DNA from: Rhodocyclaceae bacterium
GTDB lineage: Bacteria > Pseudomonadota > Gammaproteobacteria > Burkholderiales > Rhodocyclaceae
Reading direction: 5' to 3'
NCBI GenBank assembly: GCA_019455325.1
Contig: JACFMQ010000008.1
Span: 62,001 to 126,000 of the forward strand
DNA: 64,000 nucleotides
Made by a program: the position numbers and the translations under genes. Below are positions 32,077-41,850 of the stretch, piece after piece. Under the pieces are notes generated by a model. The model had not been told where the DNA came from and did not search any database. It worked only from the letters and a program-made list of their open reading frames with translations. Position 1 is the first letter of the stretch, and each line of letters begins with the position of its first letter.

Positions 32077-32652
32077 ATGCTCACCCGTGCCGACCTCTAC
32101 AGCCTGGAAGAGTACGCCCGCCTGCGCCCGGAATTCCGCGCGCAGGTCATCGCCCACAAGAAGATCCGCCGCGTCGCCCTCGGCCCGAACGCCACGCTGC
32201 ACTTCGAGGACGCGCTGACCGTGCAGTACCAGGTGCAGGAGATGCTGCGCCTGGAACGCATGTTCGAACCGGAGCCGATCCAGCAGGAGCTGGACGTCTA
32301 CAACCCGCTGATCCCCGACGGCGGCAACTGGAAGGCGACCTTCATGATCGAGTACCCGGACGAGGACGAGCGCCGGCAGCGGCTCGCCCGCCTGCGCGGC
32401 GTCGAGCGGGCGGTCTGGGTGCAGGTCGCCGACTGTCCGCGCGTGCATCCCATCGCCAACGAGGACCTCGACCGCGAAACCGAGGACAAGACCTCCGCCG
32501 TGCACTTCCTGCGCTTCGAGCTGACGTCGGCGATGGTGGATTCGGCGAAGCAGGGGGCGGCGATCCGCATGGGGATCGAGCATCCGGAGTATTCGGCCGA
32601 GGTGACGCTGGCGCAGGCGGTTCGGGAGTCCTTGGCCGGGGATTTGCAGTAG
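32077..32652 (+). CDS. DUF3501 family protein
   Basis: 191-aa soluble protein recognised as DUF3501 from LTRADLYSLEEYARLRPEFR, HKKIRRVALGPNATLHFED and LQEMLRLER-type patterns. Function unknown; it regularly follows a rubrerythrin and an Fe-S protein, as here. It has a GGGAGA-type ribosome site and lies 13 nt after the Fe-S gene, so it is in the same operon. Confidence 0.88.
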   Translation: MLTRADLYSLEEYARLRPEFRAQVIAHKKIRRVALGPNATLHFEDALTVQYQVQEMLRLERMFEPEPIQQELDVYNPLIPDGGNWKATFMIEYPDEDERRQRLARLRGVERAVWVQVADCPRVHPIANEDLDRETEDKTSAVHFLRFELTSAMVDSAKQGAAIRMGIEHPEYSAEVTLAQAVRESLAGDLQ

Positions 32653-32763
32653 ACACGGCCTGCTTCTCCGGGCTCGGCGCACGGCCGGCATCCGCTCTTC
32701 AAGCTTCCTCCACATTTGCCGGCTACGGTAGCGACATTTCCCGAATGGGGTCGCAACGTGCCG

Positions 32764-34245
32764 ATGTCTTCCCTGCCTCCGGCGGCGCGCCGGGTTCCCG
32801 GCTGCCTTGCCACCGCGCTGGCCATGCTCCTGGCCGGCTGCGCCGTCCAGCCCTATGCGCCGGCCGCGGGCGACCTGCCCGCGGTGCCGCCGGCCTGGAC
32901 CGAGGCGTCCGCCCCGCTCGCCGGCGCTGAGGACCGCGCCGAGCGCCTGACAGGCTGGTGGCGCCACTTCGGCGATGCCGAACTGACGGCGCTGGTCGAG
33001 CTGGCGCTGGCGCGCAACACCGACGTGCGCAGCGCGCAGGCCGCGCTGCGCCAGGCGCGCGCGCAGCGGGCGGTAAGCGCCGCCGGCCTGCAGCCGACGC
33101 TGGATTTCACCGGCGCCGCGCAGCGCGGCCGGACCGACGGCCAGCCGGCGAGCAACCAGTTCTCGGTCGGCGTCGATGCTGCCTGGGAGCTGGACCTGGC
33201 CGGCGGCCTGCGCGCCGGCCAGGCCGCGGCCGAGGCCGACGTCGGCGCCAGCGCCGCGTCGCTGGACGATACCCGGGTGTCGATCGCCGCCGAGGTGGCG
33301 CTGGCCTACATCGACCTGCGCGGCAACCAGCGGCGCCTGGCCGTGGCCCGCGCCAACCTCGCCAACCAGGAGGAAATCCTGCAGATCACCCGCTGGCGCG
33401 AGCAGGCCGGGCTGGTCACCGTGCTCGAAGTGGAACAGGCGCGCGGCACGGTGGAGGAGACGCGGGCGAGCCTCTCTGGCCTGGAATCCGCCGTCGTGCA
33501 GGCGCTCAACGGCCTGGCCGTGCTCTGCGCGCAGACGCCCGGCAGCCTGCACGCGCGCCTGGGCGCGCCGCGTGATGCGCCGCCGGCCGTGCCGCGCCCG
33601 GCCGCGGCCCTGGCCGTGAGCCTGCCGGCCGACACCCTGCGCCAGCGCCCGGACGTGCGCGCCGCCGAGCACCGCGTCGCCGCCGCCCGCGCCCGGCTGG
33701 ACGAAGCCCAGGCCGCGCGCTACCCCAGCCTGCGCCTGACCGGCTCGCTCGGCCTGTCGGCGCTGACCCTCGGCGCGCTGGACGGCGCCGGGGTGGCCAG
33801 CAGCGTGCTGGCGAGCGTCGGCCTGCCCCTGTTCGACGGCGGCGCGCGCGCCGCCCAGGCGGAGATCCGCGACGCCGAGCTGGAGCAGGCCTACCACGCC
33901 TACGGCGCCGCCGTGCTGAAGGCGCTGCGCGAGGCGGAAAACGCCCTGACCGCGCTGCGCACCGCCCGCGACGCGCTGGTCAGCCGGGAACTGGCCGCCG
34001 AGGCCGCCGCCACCGCCGATACCCTGGCCGGCCAGCGCTATGCCAGCGGCCTGGTGGACTTCCAGGTGGTGCTCGACACCCAGCGCACCCGGCTGAGCGC
34101 GGAGGACGGCGTGGTCAGCGCCGCCGCCCAGCTTGCCGCCAACCACGTGCAGCTCTACAAGGCGCTCGGCGGCGGCTGGCCCGCCCAGGCCACGCCGGAA
34201 TCCGCGCCGCTCTCCTCAACCGGAACCCCATCCCCCGCACCATGA
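32764..34245 (+). CDS. Outer-membrane efflux channel (NodT/OprM type) of the MacAB unit
   Basis: TolC-like outer-membrane lipoprotein, 493 aa from ATG 32764; an in-frame GTG at 32758 is an alternative with a better placed GGGG. The signal ends in the lipobox LLAGC. Two OEP repeats follow, with the typical coiled-coil helices (LAYIDLRGNQRRLAVARANL, LRQRPDVRAAEHRVAAAR, FDGGARAAQAEI, FQVVLDTQRT). It overlaps the adaptor gene by 4 nt (ATGA), so it is the channel for the adjacent ABC pump. Confidence 0.93.
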   Translation: MSSLPPAARRVPGCLATALAMLLAGCAVQPYAPAAGDLPAVPPAWTEASAPLAGAEDRAERLTGWWRHFGDAELTALVELALARNTDVRSAQAALRQARAQRAVSAAGLQPTLDFTGAAQRGRTDGQPASNQFSVGVDAAWELDLAGGLRAGQAAAEADVGASAASLDDTRVSIAAEVALAYIDLRGNQRRLAVARANLANQEEILQITRWREQAGLVTVLEVEQARGTVEETRASLSGLESAVVQALNGLAVLCAQTPGSLHARLGAPRDAPPAVPRPAAALAVSLPADTLRQRPDVRAAEHRVAAARARLDEAQAARYPSLRLTGSLGLSALTLGALDGAGVASSVLASVGLPLFDGGARAAQAEIRDAELEQAYHAYGAAVLKALREAENALTALRTARDALVSRELAAEAAATADTLAGQRYASGLVDFQVVLDTQRTRLSAEDGVVSAAAQLAANHVQLYKALGGGWPAQATPESAPLSSTGTPSPAP

Positions 34246-35519
34246 ACGCCACCCGCTCCGACGCTTCCACAGACCTTCCCTTCGACGAACCCCCCGATCG
34301 CCCCTGGTGGCGGCGCCCCGGCCCGTGGATCGCCGCCGCGCTGATCCTGCTCGCGCTGCTCGCGGTGCGCTTCTGGCTGGGCCGGGGCGCCACCGAGGCG
34401 CCGCAGTACGTCACCGAGGACATCGTGCGCGGCACCCTGCGCCTGTCGATCAACGCCACCGGCACCCTGCAGCCGACCCGCACCGTCGCCATCGGCAGCG
34501 AGCTGTCCGGCACCGTGGCGCGCGTGCGGGTGGACGTCAATGACACGGTCAAGGCCGGCCAGGTGCTGGTGGAACTCGATACCGCCAAGCTGCGCGACGA
34601 GGTGGCGCGCGCCCGGGCCAGCCTGACCAGCGCCGAAGCCGCCGTCGCCGAGGCCGTCGCCACGGTCGGGGAAAGCCGCAGCACGCTGGCGCGTCTGGAC
34701 GAGGTGGCGAACCTGTCCGGCGGCAAGGTGCCTTCGCGCACCGAGCTCGACGCCGCCCGCGCCGCGCTGGCCCGCGCCGAAGCGGGCGAACAGTCGGCGC
34801 GCGCCGCCGTGGTCGAGGCGCAGGCCGCGCTGGCCACCAACGAAACCAATCTGGCCAAGGCGTCGATCCGCTCGCCCATCGACGGCGTCGTGCTGGCCCG
34901 CAACGTGGACCCCGGCAACGCCGTGGCTGCCGCGCTGCAGGCCGTGACCCTGATCACCCTGGCCGAGGATCTGTCGCGCCTGAAGCTGGAAGTGAACGTG
35001 GACGAAGCGGACATCGGCCAGGTCGCGGTCGGGCAGCAGGCCACCTTCACGGTCAGCGCCTGGCCCAACCGGCGCTACCCGGCGCGCGTCACGCGCGTGG
35101 ATTTCGGTTCCACGACCACCGACAACGTGGTCACCTACACCACCACGCTGGAAGTCGCCAACGCGGATCTGTCGCTGCGCCCCGGCATGACCGCCAGCGC
35201 CATCGTCACCGCCAGCGAGCGGGAGAACGTCATCCTGGCGCCGAACATGGCGCTGCGCTTCACGCCGGCGCCGGCCGCCGGCGGCGGCAAGGGGCGCGGC
35301 CTGGTCGCCAGCCTGCTGCCGCGCCCGCCCGAGCAGACCACCGTGCCGCGCGCCGGCGGCGCCGATGCCCGCCAGGTGTGGGTGCTACGCGACGGGCAGG
35401 CGGTGGCCGTGCCCGTGACCACCGGGCTCTCCGACGGGCGCGTGACGGAGATCGTCGGCGGCGACCTGCAGCCGGGCCAGCCGGCCATCGTCGACCAGCG
35501 CAGCGGAGCCGCGCGGTGA
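34242..35519 (+). CDS. macA: Periplasmic adaptor of MacAB-type efflux pump
   Basis: 425-aa HlyD/MacA-type membrane fusion protein. One N-terminal TM (about residues 27-44), a biotinyl-lipoyl half with QPTRTVAIGSELSGTVARVRVD, a helical hairpin (about 95-190), and the second half with IRSPIDGVVLARNVDPGNAV and beta-barrel domains. Coupled to the channel gene upstream (ATGA) and the ATPase gene downstream (GTGA). Confidence 0.92.
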   Translation: MNATRSDASTDLPFDEPPDRPWWRRPGPWIAAALILLALLAVRFWLGRGATEAPQYVTEDIVRGTLRLSINATGTLQPTRTVAIGSELSGTVARVRVDVNDTVKAGQVLVELDTAKLRDEVARARASLTSAEAAVAEAVATVGESRSTLARLDEVANLSGGKVPSRTELDAARAALARAEAGEQSARAAVVEAQAALATNETNLAKASIRSPIDGVVLARNVDPGNAVAAALQAVTLITLAEDLSRLKLEVNVDEADIGQVAVGQQATFTVSAWPNRRYPARVTRVDFGSTTTDNVVTYTTTLEVANADLSLRPGMTASAIVTASERENVILAPNMALRFTPAPAAGGGKGRGLVASLLPRPPEQTTVPRAGGADARQVWVLRDGQAVAVPVTTGLSDGRVTEIVGGDLQPGQPAIVDQRSGAAR

Positions 35520-36276
35520 GCGCAGCGCCCGGCGAGGCCGCGCCGCTGATCCGCCTGCGCGGGCTGACCAAGGTCTACGGCCAGGGGCAGGCCGCGTTCC
35601 AGGCGCTCAAGGGCGTGGACCTGGACATCGAGGCCGGAGATTTCGTCGCCATCATGGGGCCGAGCGGCTCGGGCAAATCCACCGCGATGAACACCCTGGG
35701 CTGCCTCGACACGCCCACCGCCGGCGAATACCTGTTCCACGGCACGCACGTCGAACGCCTGGGCCGCGACCAGCGCGCGCGGCTGCGCCGGCGCTACCTG
35801 GGCTTCGTCTTCCAGGGCTTCAACCTGCTGGCGCGCACCTCGGCGCAGGAAAACGTCGAGCTGCCGCTGCTCTACCGCGGCGAGCCGGCCGCCGCCCGCC
35901 ATCGCACCGCCCGCGCCGCGCTGGACGCAGTCGGCCTGGCGGGCTGGGAGCACCACACGCCGGCGGAACTTTCCGGCGGGCAGCAGCAGCGCGTGGCCAT
36001 CGCCCGCGCCATCGTCACCGCGCCGGAAGTGCTGCTCGCCGACGAGCCCACCGGCAACCTGGACACCCAGCGCAGCCACGAGATCATGGAGCTGCTGTGG
36101 CGGCTCAACGAGGAACAGGGCATCACCGTGCTGATGGTCACCCACGAGCCGGACATGGCGCAGTACGCCCGCCGCATCGTGCATTTCGTCGACGGGCGCA
36201 TCGACAGCGATACGCGCAATGCCGCGCCGGCCGCGCTGACGCGCCGCGCGGCGCAAGCGGAGGAGAGGGCCCACTG

Positions 36277-36277
<1 letters not shown>
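35516..36277 (+). CDS. ABC efflux ATPase, MacB/LolD type
   Basis: 253-aa ATPase starting at GTG 35516, overlapping macA by 4 nt. Walker A GPSGSGKST, Q-loop FQGFNLL, signature LSGGQQQR, Walker B VLLADEPTGNLD and VTHEPDMAQYA are intact. In E. coli this domain and the permease are one MacB chain; here they are separate genes overlapping by 1 nt (TGATG). Confidence 0.94.
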
Positions 36278-37491
<1,214 letters not shown>

Positions 37492-37493
37492 TT

Positions 37494-38192
37494 TCAGGCG
37501 TCGAAGCGGTAGCCGACGCCGTAGACGGAGTGGATCCACTCCCGCTCCGGCGTCACCGCGGCGAGCTTGCGGCGCAGGTTCTTGATGTGGCTGTCCACGG
37601 CGCGGTCGGTCACCGCGCGCTGGTCGTCGTGCACGTGCCTGAGCAGGCTGTCGCGCGAGAACACCCGCCCCGGCGCGCCGGCGAAGGCCTGCAGCAGGCG
37701 GAATTCCACCGGCGTCAGGCTGAGCGCGACGCCGTGCAGGCTGGCGCGGTAGCCGGCGTCGTCGATGGCGAAGGGCGCCGCGGCGCCGTCCGGCGCGGGT
37801 TGGCGGCGGCTGCGGCGGAGCAGCGCGTTGACGCGGGCGACCACCTCGCGCGGGCTGAAGGGCGTCTTGCAGATGTAGTCGTCGGCCCCCGCGTCCAGTC
37901 CGGCCAGGCGGTCCGCCTCCTCGACGCGCGCCGTCAGCATGATGATCGGCACCTCGCTGAAGCCGCGCAGCTCGCGGCAGATCGCCATGCCGTCGCGGCC
38001 GGGAAGCATCAGATCGAGCAGGACCAGGCCCGGCGGATGGGCGCGTACGGCCGGCACGACTTCGCGCCCGTCGGCGAGCCAGCGGGTGGCGTGGCCGCCG
38101 GCCCGCAGGTAGTCGATGAGCAGGGCGGCCATCTTCGGCTCGTCCTCGGCGATGTAGATCAGGGCCGCGTCGGCGCGGGCGGGCAGGGTCAT
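37494..38192 (-). CDS. baeR: OmpR-family response regulator, BaeR-like
   Basis: 232 aa. The receiver domain has phospho-Asp in LVLLDLMLPGRDG, and the C-terminal winged helix carries DSHIKNLRRKL and SVYGVGYRFDA. IIMLTARVEEADRLAGLDAGADDYICK is close to BaeR. The conserved Lys-Pro step reads K-T-P-F, one residue more than the usual K-P-F. It starts at ATG 38192 and overlaps baeS by 4 nt. BaeR controls drug-efflux genes in enterobacteria, and here it flanks the MacAB and RND pumps. Confidence 0.9.
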   Translation of the reverse strand: MTLPARADAALIYIAEDEPKMAALLIDYLRAGGHATRWLADGREVVPAVRAHPPGLVLLDLMLPGRDGMAICRELRGFSEVPIIMLTARVEEADRLAGLDAGADDYICKTPFSPREVVARVNALLRRSRRQPAPDGAAAPFAIDDAGYRASLHGVALSLTPVEFRLLQAFAGAPGRVFSRDSLLRHVHDDQRAVTDRAVDSHIKNLRRKLAAVTPEREWIHSVYGVGYRFDA

Positions 38193-39592
38193 TGCCCGGC
38201 CCGCGGCAGATGGACGACGAGGCGCAGGCCGCCGAGCGGCGACGGCGCCGCGTCGATGGCGCCGCCGTGAGCCTCGGCGATGTTGCGGCAGATCGCCAGC
38301 CCGAGGCCGGCGCCGCCGCTGGCGCGGCTGCGCGAGCTGTCCACGCGGTAGAAACGCTCGAACAGATGGGGGAGGCGTTCGGGCGGCACCGCCGGCGCCG
38401 AATCGTCCACCGTCACGCGCAGCGGCTCGGCGTCGTCCACCGCGATGCGCAGCACGCCGCCGCGGTCGGTGTAGCGGCAACTGTTCTCGAGCAGATTGCC
38501 GAACAGTTGGCGCAGGCGCACGGCGTCGGCGAACAGCGTCACCGGCGCGGCGGGCAGCGCCATTTCCAGCGCGATGCCGGCGTCGGCCAGGCGCTCGCGG
38601 TACTGCTCGGCGGCGGCGGAGAGGATGTCGCGCAGATCGACGTCGTGCTTGCGGTAGGTCAGCGCGCCGACGTCGGCCAGCGACAGGTCGTACAGATCGC
38701 TGACCAGCTTCGAAAGCATCGCCACCTCGCCCTGCAGGGAGGCCAGGGACTGGGCGTCGAAGGGGCGCATGCCGTCCTCGATCGCCTCCAGTTCGCCGTT
38801 GAGCACGCCCAGCGGGGTGCGCAGCTCGTGGGAGAGATCGGCCATGAAGTCGCGCCGCATGCGTTCGTTGCGCTGCAGGGTCGCCGCTAGGTGGTTGAAG
38901 TCCTCGGCCAGGCGGCCGACCTCGTCGCGCGCGGCGACCGGCACGCGCAGGGCGTAGTCGCCGCCGGCGAGGCGGTGGGTGGCCTCGGCCACCTCGCGCA
39001 CCGGGCGCAGCAGCGTACGCGCCAGCCACCACGCGATGGCCGCGGCGAGCACCACCGCCGCCAGGCCGATGACCGTCAGAGCGTGCCGCTGCGCGGTCTC
39101 GAAGCGGGAGGCGCCGGCCGCCGCCACGCTCTCGAACTGGGCCAGCGACAGCCAGCCGACGGTGCGTCCGGCCACCACCACCGGCCGCTCTTCGGTGCGC
39201 GCGCCGGCGATGACGAAGCCGGCCACCAGCCTGCGGTCGGCGTCCAGCAGCGCCATGCGCATCACCACCCCGGTCAGGTCGGAGACCGGCGGCGAGGGCG
39301 GGCCGGCCTGCCGGCCGGCGTCCGCCGGAAAATCCAGGCCCGGCACCGGGCGCAGGATCTCCATCCAGCGCATGCGGTCGGCGCGTATGAAATCCCAGTC
39401 GCCGTGCGCCGCATAGGCGCTGGCCACGCGCGGGACCACCGTTTCCATGCGGGCCAGGGCCAGATCGTTCAGATAGCCGAGAAAGCCGCGCGAAAAACTC
39501 CAGCGCGCGGCCCCGCCGGCGGCGACGACGAGCACGATGGCGGTGGCGAACACCGCGAGGAAGATGCGGGCGGCGAGGCCGGGCCGCTTCAT
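38189..39592 (-). CDS. baeS: Sensor histidine kinase, BaeS-like
   Basis: 467 aa from ATG 39592, which overlaps the stop of the IclR gene (ATGA). TM1 lies at about residues 10-30, then a periplasmic sensor of about 140 residues, TM2 at about 172-190, and HAMP. HisKA contains DLSHELRTPLGVLNGELEAI, very like BaeS, and the HATPase has GLGLAICRNIAEAHGG. Envelope stress or toxic compounds are the likely signals. Co-transcribed with baeR. Confidence 0.9.
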   Translation of the reverse strand: MKRPGLAARIFLAVFATAIVLVVAAGGAARWSFSRGFLGYLNDLALARMETVVPRVASAYAAHGDWDFIRADRMRWMEILRPVPGLDFPADAGRQAGPPSPPVSDLTGVVMRMALLDADRRLVAGFVIAGARTEERPVVVAGRTVGWLSLAQFESVAAAGASRFETAQRHALTVIGLAAVVLAAAIAWWLARTLLRPVREVAEATHRLAGGDYALRVPVAARDEVGRLAEDFNHLAATLQRNERMRRDFMADLSHELRTPLGVLNGELEAIEDGMRPFDAQSLASLQGEVAMLSKLVSDLYDLSLADVGALTYRKHDVDLRDILSAAAEQYRERLADAGIALEMALPAAPVTLFADAVRLRQLFGNLLENSCRYTDRGGVLRIAVDDAEPLRVTVDDSAPAVPPERLPHLFERFYRVDSSRSRASGGAGLGLAICRNIAEAHGGAIDAAPSPLGGLRLVVHLPRAGQ

Positions 39593-40428
39593 GCCCGCCC
39601 CGGCGCCCTGCCGTTCGCGGCCGGCGCCTCGTGACCCTGCGCCGTGCCGAGCAGGCGTTCCAGTACCGCGCAGGTGTCGGCGAGGGCAGGCTTGAACGCT
39701 TCGACGCCGGCGCGCATGCGCGCCGTGGGCGCCAGGATCGTTACCGCATACGTCCCGCGGTAGGTGCCGATCGACGCCGACACGGCATTCACGCCTTCGA
39801 CGTGTTCCTCGTCGTCGTGGGCGAAGCCGCTGCGGCGGATTTCCTCCAGTTCGGCCAGCACGGCGGCAAGCCCCTTGCTGCGGTTGGTCCGCGGCGGCAG
39901 GTCCTCGCCCAGCCACTCGGCGGCCTTCTCCGTGCTCATGCGGGCCAGCAGCGCCTTGCCGTCGGCCGTGGTGTGCAGCGGCGCGGTGAAGCCGACCTGC
40001 GGCACGATGCGCAGCACCTGTTCGCCGACGAAGACCTCGACGATCTGCGTCTGCCGGCCGTTGAGCCGCGACAGGCAGACGGTTTCCTGCAGGGCGAGCG
40101 ACAGCCGCTCCAGATGGGGGCGGGCCACCGGCACGATGTCCGCCTCCGTCTGGTAGAGCAATTGCCCGAGGGCGGGGCCGAGCCGGAAGCCGCCGGCCGC
40201 GCCGGCCGGCTCGACAAGATGCTCCGCGGCCAGCGCGGTGACGATGCGCTGCACCGTCGAGCGCGGCAGATCGACCTCGGCGGCGATCTCGGCCAGGCTG
40301 AGTCCGTGCGGATGCGCGCTGAGCGCCCGCATGATCCGGCTGGTGCGGGCGATGACCTGAATGCCGCCCTGCTGGCGATCGCCGGCGTTGTCGGCCGCTT
40401 CCGTCATGCCCTGTCTGCGTCTGTTCAT
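39589..40428 (-). CDS. IclR-family transcriptional regulator
   Basis: About 279 aa from ATG 40428; GTG at 40461 and ATG at 40407 are other in-frame starts and none has a strong ribosome site. The N-terminal winged HTH is VIARTSRIMRALSAHPHGLSLAEIAAEVDLPRSTVQRI; the effector domain follows with typical TTADGKALLA and GVNAVSASI motifs. It is divergent from an RND pump operon, like TtgV/TtgT repressors of solvent pumps, and its stop overlaps the baeS start. It probably represses the RND operon and itself from the intergenic palindromes. Confidence 0.88.
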   Translation of the reverse strand: MNRRRQGMTEAADNAGDRQQGGIQVIARTSRIMRALSAHPHGLSLAEIAAEVDLPRSTVQRIVTALAAEHLVEPAGAAGGFRLGPALGQLLYQTEADIVPVARPHLERLSLALQETVCLSRLNGRQTQIVEVFVGEQVLRIVPQVGFTAPLHTTADGKALLARMSTEKAAEWLGEDLPPRTNRSKGLAAVLAELEEIRRSGFAHDDEEHVEGVNAVSASIGTYRGTYAVTILAPTARMRAGVEAFKPALADTCAVLERLLGTAQGHEAPAANGRAPGRA

Positions 40429-40549
40429 CGTTCTGATCGATCCGTGTCGTGAGCTGTTCACAGGGGCGAACTCTAACCCGTCCGGGGCCTGCGGATCATC
40501 CTCCGGCGCCGGGTCGAGGGAATTTCAAGGTAAGGGGTTGTAAATATTC

Positions 40550-40578
40550 GGTACACTGTACCATTATACGGTACAGTG
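40550..40578. promoter_or_regulatory. GGTACA/TGTACC operator array between iclR-type gene and RND operon
   Basis: A perfect palindrome GGTACA-C-TGTACC (40550-40562) overlaps a second inverted repeat CACTGTACC-N7-GGTACAGTG (40554-40578), so three half-sites lie in 29 nt. TATAAT on the minus strand (40568-40563) and TTATAC on the plus strand fall in the 7-nt spacer, so binding here would block divergent promoters. The remainder of the 259-nt gap has no other gene signal apart from one extra GTACC half-site near 40596. Confidence 0.65.
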
Positions 40579-40687
40579 CTTTGGCGTGCGGCACCGTACC
40601 GAAGACCTCGTCAGCTTCACCTGCGGACGCATGCGAATGGCCCGGCCCGGCGCCGCGGGCAGCAGACATTCAGGAGAGCGCAGTCAA

Positions 40688-41839
40688 ATGAAACTTCCCC
40701 GATCCACTTCCCGATCCCCATCCCGGCGGCTCGCGCCGCTCGTTCTGGCAGCGGCGCTGGCCGCCTGCGGCGAGGCGCCGCAATCGGCGCCACCGGCCGG
40801 CCCGGTCCGGGTCGGCGTCCATGCCGTCGACGCGCAGGAACTCGTCCTCACCACCGAACTGCCGGGGCGCACCAGCGCCTACCGCGTGGCCGAGGTCCGC
40901 CCGCAGGTCAGCGGCATCCTGCAGCAGCGGCTGTTCGTGGAAGGGAGCACGGTCAAGGCCGGGCAGCAGCTCTACCAGATCGACCCGGCGACCTATGGCG
41001 CCCGGCTGCAGAAGGCGGCGGCGAACCTGCTCGCCGCGGAGAGCCTGGCGCGGCGCTACGAGGGGCTGCGCGCGACCCATGCCGTCAGCCAGCAGCAGTA
41101 CGACGACGCGCTGGCCGCCTGGCGTCAGGCGCAGGCCGACGTGGACGTGGCGCGTATCGATATGGTCTACACGAAGGTGCTGGCGCCGATCACGGGCCGC
41201 ATCGGCCGCTCGCTGGTCACGGAAGGGGCGCTGGTCACCAGCGGGCAGGCCCAGGCGCTCGCCACCGTGCACCAGATCGATCCGATCCACGTCGACCTCA
41301 GCCAATCGACCGGCGAGATCCTGCGCCTGCAGCGCGCGCTGGCCGAGGGCGAGCTGGCGCGTGCGGAGGCGGGGGGCGCCAAGGTGGCGCTCAAGCTCGA
41401 GGACGGCAGCCTCTATCCGCTCGCCGGCACGCTCAAGTTCTCCGAGATCAGCGTCGACCAGGGCACCGGCTCGGTGGTGCTGCGCGCCGTCTTCCCGAAT
41501 CCGGACGGCAGGCTGCTGCCCGGCATGTTCGTGCATGCCGTGTTGCAGACGGGGGTCCGCCGGAATGCGATCCTGGTGCCGCAGCAGGCGGTGGCGCGCG
41601 ATGTCCGGGGCCAGGCGACGGTCTGGGTGGTGGACGCCGACGGCGTCGCCAGCCCGCGCGAGATCGAGACCCTGCGCACCGTCGGCAATACCTGGCTGGT
41701 CGGCAAGGGCCTGCAGGCGGGCGAGCGGGTGGTCACCGAAGGCGTGCAGCGCCTGCGTCCCGGCCTGCAGGTCGAGGCCGAGCCGGCGGGCAACGTCGGC
41801 GTCGTCACCCGCTTCGCCGCGCCCGGCGGCGAAGGCTGA
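40688..41839 (+). CDS. RND efflux periplasmic adaptor (AcrA/TtgA type)
   Basis: 383-aa membrane fusion lipoprotein from ATG 40688 with lipobox LAAC (about residue 27). The family layout is clear: [20 protein letters not shown], a helical hairpin, [21 protein letters not shown] (second lipoyl half), beta-barrel, and [11 protein letters not shown] near the C-terminus. First gene of the tripartite pump, 11 nt before the transporter gene. Confidence 0.94.
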   Translation: MKLPRSTSRSPSRRLAPLVLAAALAACGEAPQSAPPAGPVRVGVHAVDAQELVLTTELPGRTSAYRVAEVRPQVSGILQQRLFVEGSTVKAGQQLYQIDPATYGARLQKAAANLLAAESLARRYEGLRATHAVSQQQYDDALAAWRQAQADVDVARIDMVYTKVLAPITGRIGRSLVTEGALVTSGQAQALATVHQIDPIHVDLSQSTGEILRLQRALAEGELARAEAGGAKVALKLEDGSLYPLAGTLKFSEISVDQGTGSVVLRAVFPNPDGRLLPGMFVHAVLQTGVRRNAILVPQQAVARDVRGQATVWVVDADGVASPREIETLRTVGNTWLVGKGLQAGERVVTEGVQRLRPGLQVEAEPAGNVGVVTRFAAPGGEG

Positions 41840-41850
41840 GGAGGGCGGCC

